DNA of 16,775 nt from CAZGDB01 sp964524705 (GTDB lineage: Bacteria > Pseudomonadota > Gammaproteobacteria > Berkiellales > Berkiellaceae). Numbering within the stretch: the first letter of the stretch is position 1; every line of letters begins with the position of its first letter. The notes under the pieces were generated by a model, which was given only the letters and a program-made list of their open reading frames with translations, searched no databases and was not told the origin of the DNA. This document shows, piece by piece, positions 14,866 through 16,775 of this stretch. Position numbers and translations under genes: made by a program. The DNA is taken from contig CAZGDB010000030.1 of the NCBI GenBank assembly GCA_964524705.1, positions 1 through 16,775 on the forward strand. The letters run 5' to 3'.

Positions 14866-16313
14866 ACTACAATACTTGTAGTTTCGTTTAATTTGCTGAC
14901 GCTTGCTTTGGTCTTTCGACTTCGCCATCTCTTACCCCGATTCATACTGTGTATTCCTCTTGGGAGAGCACACCAGCCACTGCGTCCTTTTATCCGAACG
15001 CGGCCTGAGCTAGGCACTATCGAGAATTGCTTCTCTATATCTTGATTTATTGCAGCTTGGACTATGCGAGCCCCATTAATCGCTGCATTCTCATCTCGAA
15101 TATGGTCAGTTCCACAACTGGTACATTGCCATTCTCGCATAGAAGGCGATAAGCCTCCTTCTGCTTGTGTTAGACAACAATGACACGTTCTGGTGGTCCC
15201 TTTCTCATTGAATATCGTAAATCGTTTTCCACGCTTCTGGGCTACCCATTCCAGCACTTCTTTAAAACGACCTATCAATGAGTTGTTATTCATCGAACGT
15301 CGCATTTTAACGGTTATTCCGTTTCCACGCGGCGCATAGTTACCAATCGCTACATAATCATACTGGTTATACAGCTTATTGGCGATAGTATACAAATACG
15401 TCTTAGTCTGTTCTCGGCGTTTTTGCATTAACTCTTGAAACACGTTGTCTAGTTTTGTCCACCGGTTAGAAGCCTTATGGTAGCGAATCACTTCCTCACT
15501 ATCAGCTTTCTTCTCTTCATGCTGGACTTTCTTTACACATCGATCTCTTTTAGATTTTACTTCATCAATGGCTTTATCTAGTTTTTTTAACCATTGCGTT
15601 GGCGCATCAATTTCCAATGCCTTTAAATCTGAATCCACCCCATAGGCTAAGTTGCTATGATTAGGGTCTAAAGTAATCATGTTTCTAATAGGTTTATCTA
15701 GCACAGGTAATTTATGGTCTACCGTAAATACCGCAAAGTAAGTATTGGCTTCTTTGCATACCCTGAGGTTACGGATGACTTTGCCTTTTAAACGGTAAGA
15801 TTCTTGCAGGGTGACCTTTGCATACAACCTTTTCTTATCTTTATCAGCCCCAAGACTTAATTTAAGCTGATTGTGATTGACCTTGAACCCTTTATTAGGT
15901 TCATCGTATAACAATGAAAACCAGACTTTACAGCTTCTGAAATGGGGCCATCCTGTCTCTTTGCCCTTTCGTTTGCCTTTTCTAGATTTTTGGTAATCTT
16001 GTATCACCTTACTCAGTCTTAAGGCTGCATTTTTTAAAGGGGAGGAATGGACTGTTTTTAAGAAAGGGAAAGCTTCTTTAAGACCAGTGAGCAAATCCCT
16101 AAGGCCTCGTTCTGTATACAATGTTTTAACAATCTCTGGGGATTGTGTCTGAATATATTCATCCCTTAGGGTATTCGCCTTCTCCACTAATATGTTGTAC
16201 AGCTTATTACAGATTCTAGCCTGTCCATCCAATATAGCTTGGGTTTTGGTATCCATTTCTAAAGGTAGTTTAACCGCACAAACAGGTTGAGCTGCTTTAG
16301 TTTTTTTAGCCAC
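14853..16313 (-). CDS. tnpB: TnpB, RNA-guided nuclease-like protein of the IS607 element
   Basis: 486 residues, a little longer than typical TnpB (about 400). RuvC-I Asp216 in MITLDPNHSN, a zinc finger with C377/C379-C380 and C397/C400, and RuvC-III Asp407 in HIRDENAAINGA are present. At the usual RuvC-II position (VAIGNYAP, 321-328) there is Gly-Asn instead of the expected Glu; E352 or E355 in RFKEVLEWV could substitute, as in the rearranged-site TnpB/Fanzor groups. A basic tail after 420 probably coincides with reRNA (omega RNA) sequence. TnpB cuts DNA guided by RNA from the element's end and favours element retention; activity of this copy is unknown. Starts inside the tnpA 3' end. Confidence 0.85.
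   Translation of the reverse strand: MAKKTKAAQPVCAVKLPLEMDTKTQAILDGQARICNKLYNILVEKANTLRDEYIQTQSPEIVKTLYTERGLRDLLTGLKEAFPFLKTVHSSPLKNAALRLSKVIQDYQKSRKGKRKGKETGWPHFRSCKVWFSLLYDEPNKGFKVNHNQLKLSLGADKDKKRLYAKVTLQESYRLKGKVIRNLRVCKEANTYFAVFTVDHKLPVLDKPIRNMITLDPNHSNLAYGVDSDLKALEIDAPTQWLKKLDKAIDEVKSKRDRCVKKVQHEEKKADSEEVIRYHKASNRWTKLDNVFQELMQKRREQTKTYLYTIANKLYNQYDYVAIGNYAPRGNGITVKMRRSMNNNSLIGRFKEVLEWVAQKRGKRFTIFNEKGTTRTCHCCLTQAEGGLSPSMREWQCTSCGTDHIRDENAAINGARIVQAAINQDIEKQFSIVPSSGRVRIKGRSGWCALPRGIHSMNRGKRWRSRKTKASVSKLNETTSIVVHPV
14865..14883 (-). repeat. Hairpin at the 3' end of tnpB
   Basis: AACTACAA (14865-14872) and TTGTAGTT (14876-14883) are perfect 8-bp arms around 3 nt, within the last codons of tnpB. 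It may be a scaffold hairpin of the guide RNA or a transcript-end signal; there is no U-run. Confidence 0.35.
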
Positions 16314-16775
16314 GTGTAGACTCCACGGCAGCTTTAAGATCGAGCGCTAATTGTTTGTGTTTCTTTTTACGGGAACCATAGAGCCTAGCGGAGAAAACAG
16401 TAATGATAGCTAAAACATCCTGTGCTAACTCTTCTTCAAAAGTCAAAGAACCCTTTTGATTAATGATGACCACTTCAATTCCTTTTGCTTCACAGAGCGT
16501 AAATATAAGCTCTGCACCAAAGCGTAACAACCTATCTTTATGGGTTAGGACCAGACGTTGAACACGCCCTTGAATAATTTCATTCAATAACCTTTTTAAA
16601 CCGGGTTTATGGTAATTTAGGCCTGAACCTAAGTCAAAGATCATCTCAAAGGTCCAGCCTTTAGCCGCACAGAAAAGCTCCAGCATTTCTTGTTGTCTAA
16701 CTAAGTCCGCCTTTTGATCAGAGACTCGTGCATAACAATAGGTGACTTTTTTAACTGGGGTAAAGTTTTTTTGTA
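16306..16775 (-). CDS. tnpA: IS607-type serine recombinase TnpA (N-terminus outside the window)
   Basis: The frame is open from TGA 16306 to the window edge, at least 155 residues; an ATG at 16686 is internal, since upstream codons read CYARVSDQKADLVRQQEM, the resolvase start with the nucleophile Ser in ARVS. Further on come LGSGLNYHKPGLKRLL and LTHKDRLLRFGAELIF, the IS607 resolvase hallmarks, and FSARLYGSRKKK near the end. About 40-60 residues with the MerR-like DNA-binding domain should lie beyond 16775. It catalyses excision and integration without target-site duplication. The 3' end overlaps tnpB by 8 bp. Confidence 0.88.
   Translation of the reverse strand, partial: QKNFTPVKKVTYCYARVSDQKADLVRQQEMLELFCAAKGWTFEMIFDLGSGLNYHKPGLKRLLNEIIQGRVQRLVLTHKDRLLRFGAELIFTLCEAKGIEVVIINQKGSLTFEEELAQDVLAIITVFSARLYGSRKKKHKQLALDLKAAVESTRG

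Larger units (their letters stand above)
14853..16775 (-). mobile_element. IS607-type insertion element, cut by the right window edge
   Basis: A serine recombinase gene (tnpA) followed with 8-bp overlap by tnpB, both on the minus strand, is the standard IS607 layout. The tnpB 3' end abuts the broken ATPase. Element ends could not be placed: IS607 elements lack clear terminal inverted repeats, and the tnpA side lies outside the window. Confidence 0.85.

Noticed and set aside
1..16775. CRISPR array, tRNA or rRNA genes
   Set aside because: No regularly spaced repeats and no cloverleaf or rRNA-like stretches seen on either strand by eye.

Overview
The window reads as a chromosomal segment of a gammaproteobacterium. 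It is moderately AT-rich, and it carries the classic LPS-export and Mla lipid-transport neighbourhood (kdsD-lpt-hpf-rapZ beside mlaFEDCB-murA) in a rearranged and thinned-out form. Genes normally found in this block (kdsC, a separate lptA, rpoN, ptsN, ibaG) are missing, and two DUF4143-type ATPases and an IS607-type element sit around it. That suggests a host-associated lineage such as the Legionellales, but this is inference and no taxonomic marker was checked.

Left part (1-2705, minus strand): a compact three-gene operon that looks like a small RiPP (ribosomally made, post-translationally modified peptide) locus. A 57-residue peptide with a charged helical leader and a Cys/Gly/Asn/Asp-rich tail comes first. 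It is followed 3 nt later by a HExxH protein whose motif order matches the alpha-ketoglutarate-dependent HExxH peptide beta-hydroxylase family, and then, with an overlap, by a compact ABC exporter without a leader peptidase. The exporter frame stops directly after its H-loop, and a -1 frame that looks like its continuation runs off the left edge. This is the most interesting part of the window.

2706-4295: a complete DUF4143 ATPase on the minus strand. Its upstream region holds two 39-bp near-palindromes 62 bp apart, one of which buries the Shine-Dalgarno sequence, plus another hairpin and short CTAGTGT repeats. 4296-4955: an unrecognised two-TM protein on the plus strand, convergent with and overlapping rapZ.

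4902-8502 (minus): kdsD - lptC/lptA-like hybrid - lptB - hpf - rapZ, one operon for Kdo synthesis, LPS export, ribosome hibernation and the RNase adaptor/nucleotide-binding protein. 8503-8617 is a divergent promoter region. 8618-13607 (plus): mlaF-mlaE-mlaD-mlaC-mlaB-murA and an alpha/beta hydrolase, nearly all overlapping or within a few bases. This operon covers retrograde phospholipid transport and the first committed step of peptidoglycan synthesis.

13608-16775: a second DUF4143 ATPase gene on the plus strand, broken by an in-frame TAA at codon 50, with a 12-bp-arm palindrome over its putative promoter. An IS607-type element on the minus strand (serine recombinase running off the right edge, then a TnpB) abuts its 3' end. 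The TnpB lacks a glutamate at the usual RuvC-II position. No rRNA, tRNA or CRISPR array was seen.
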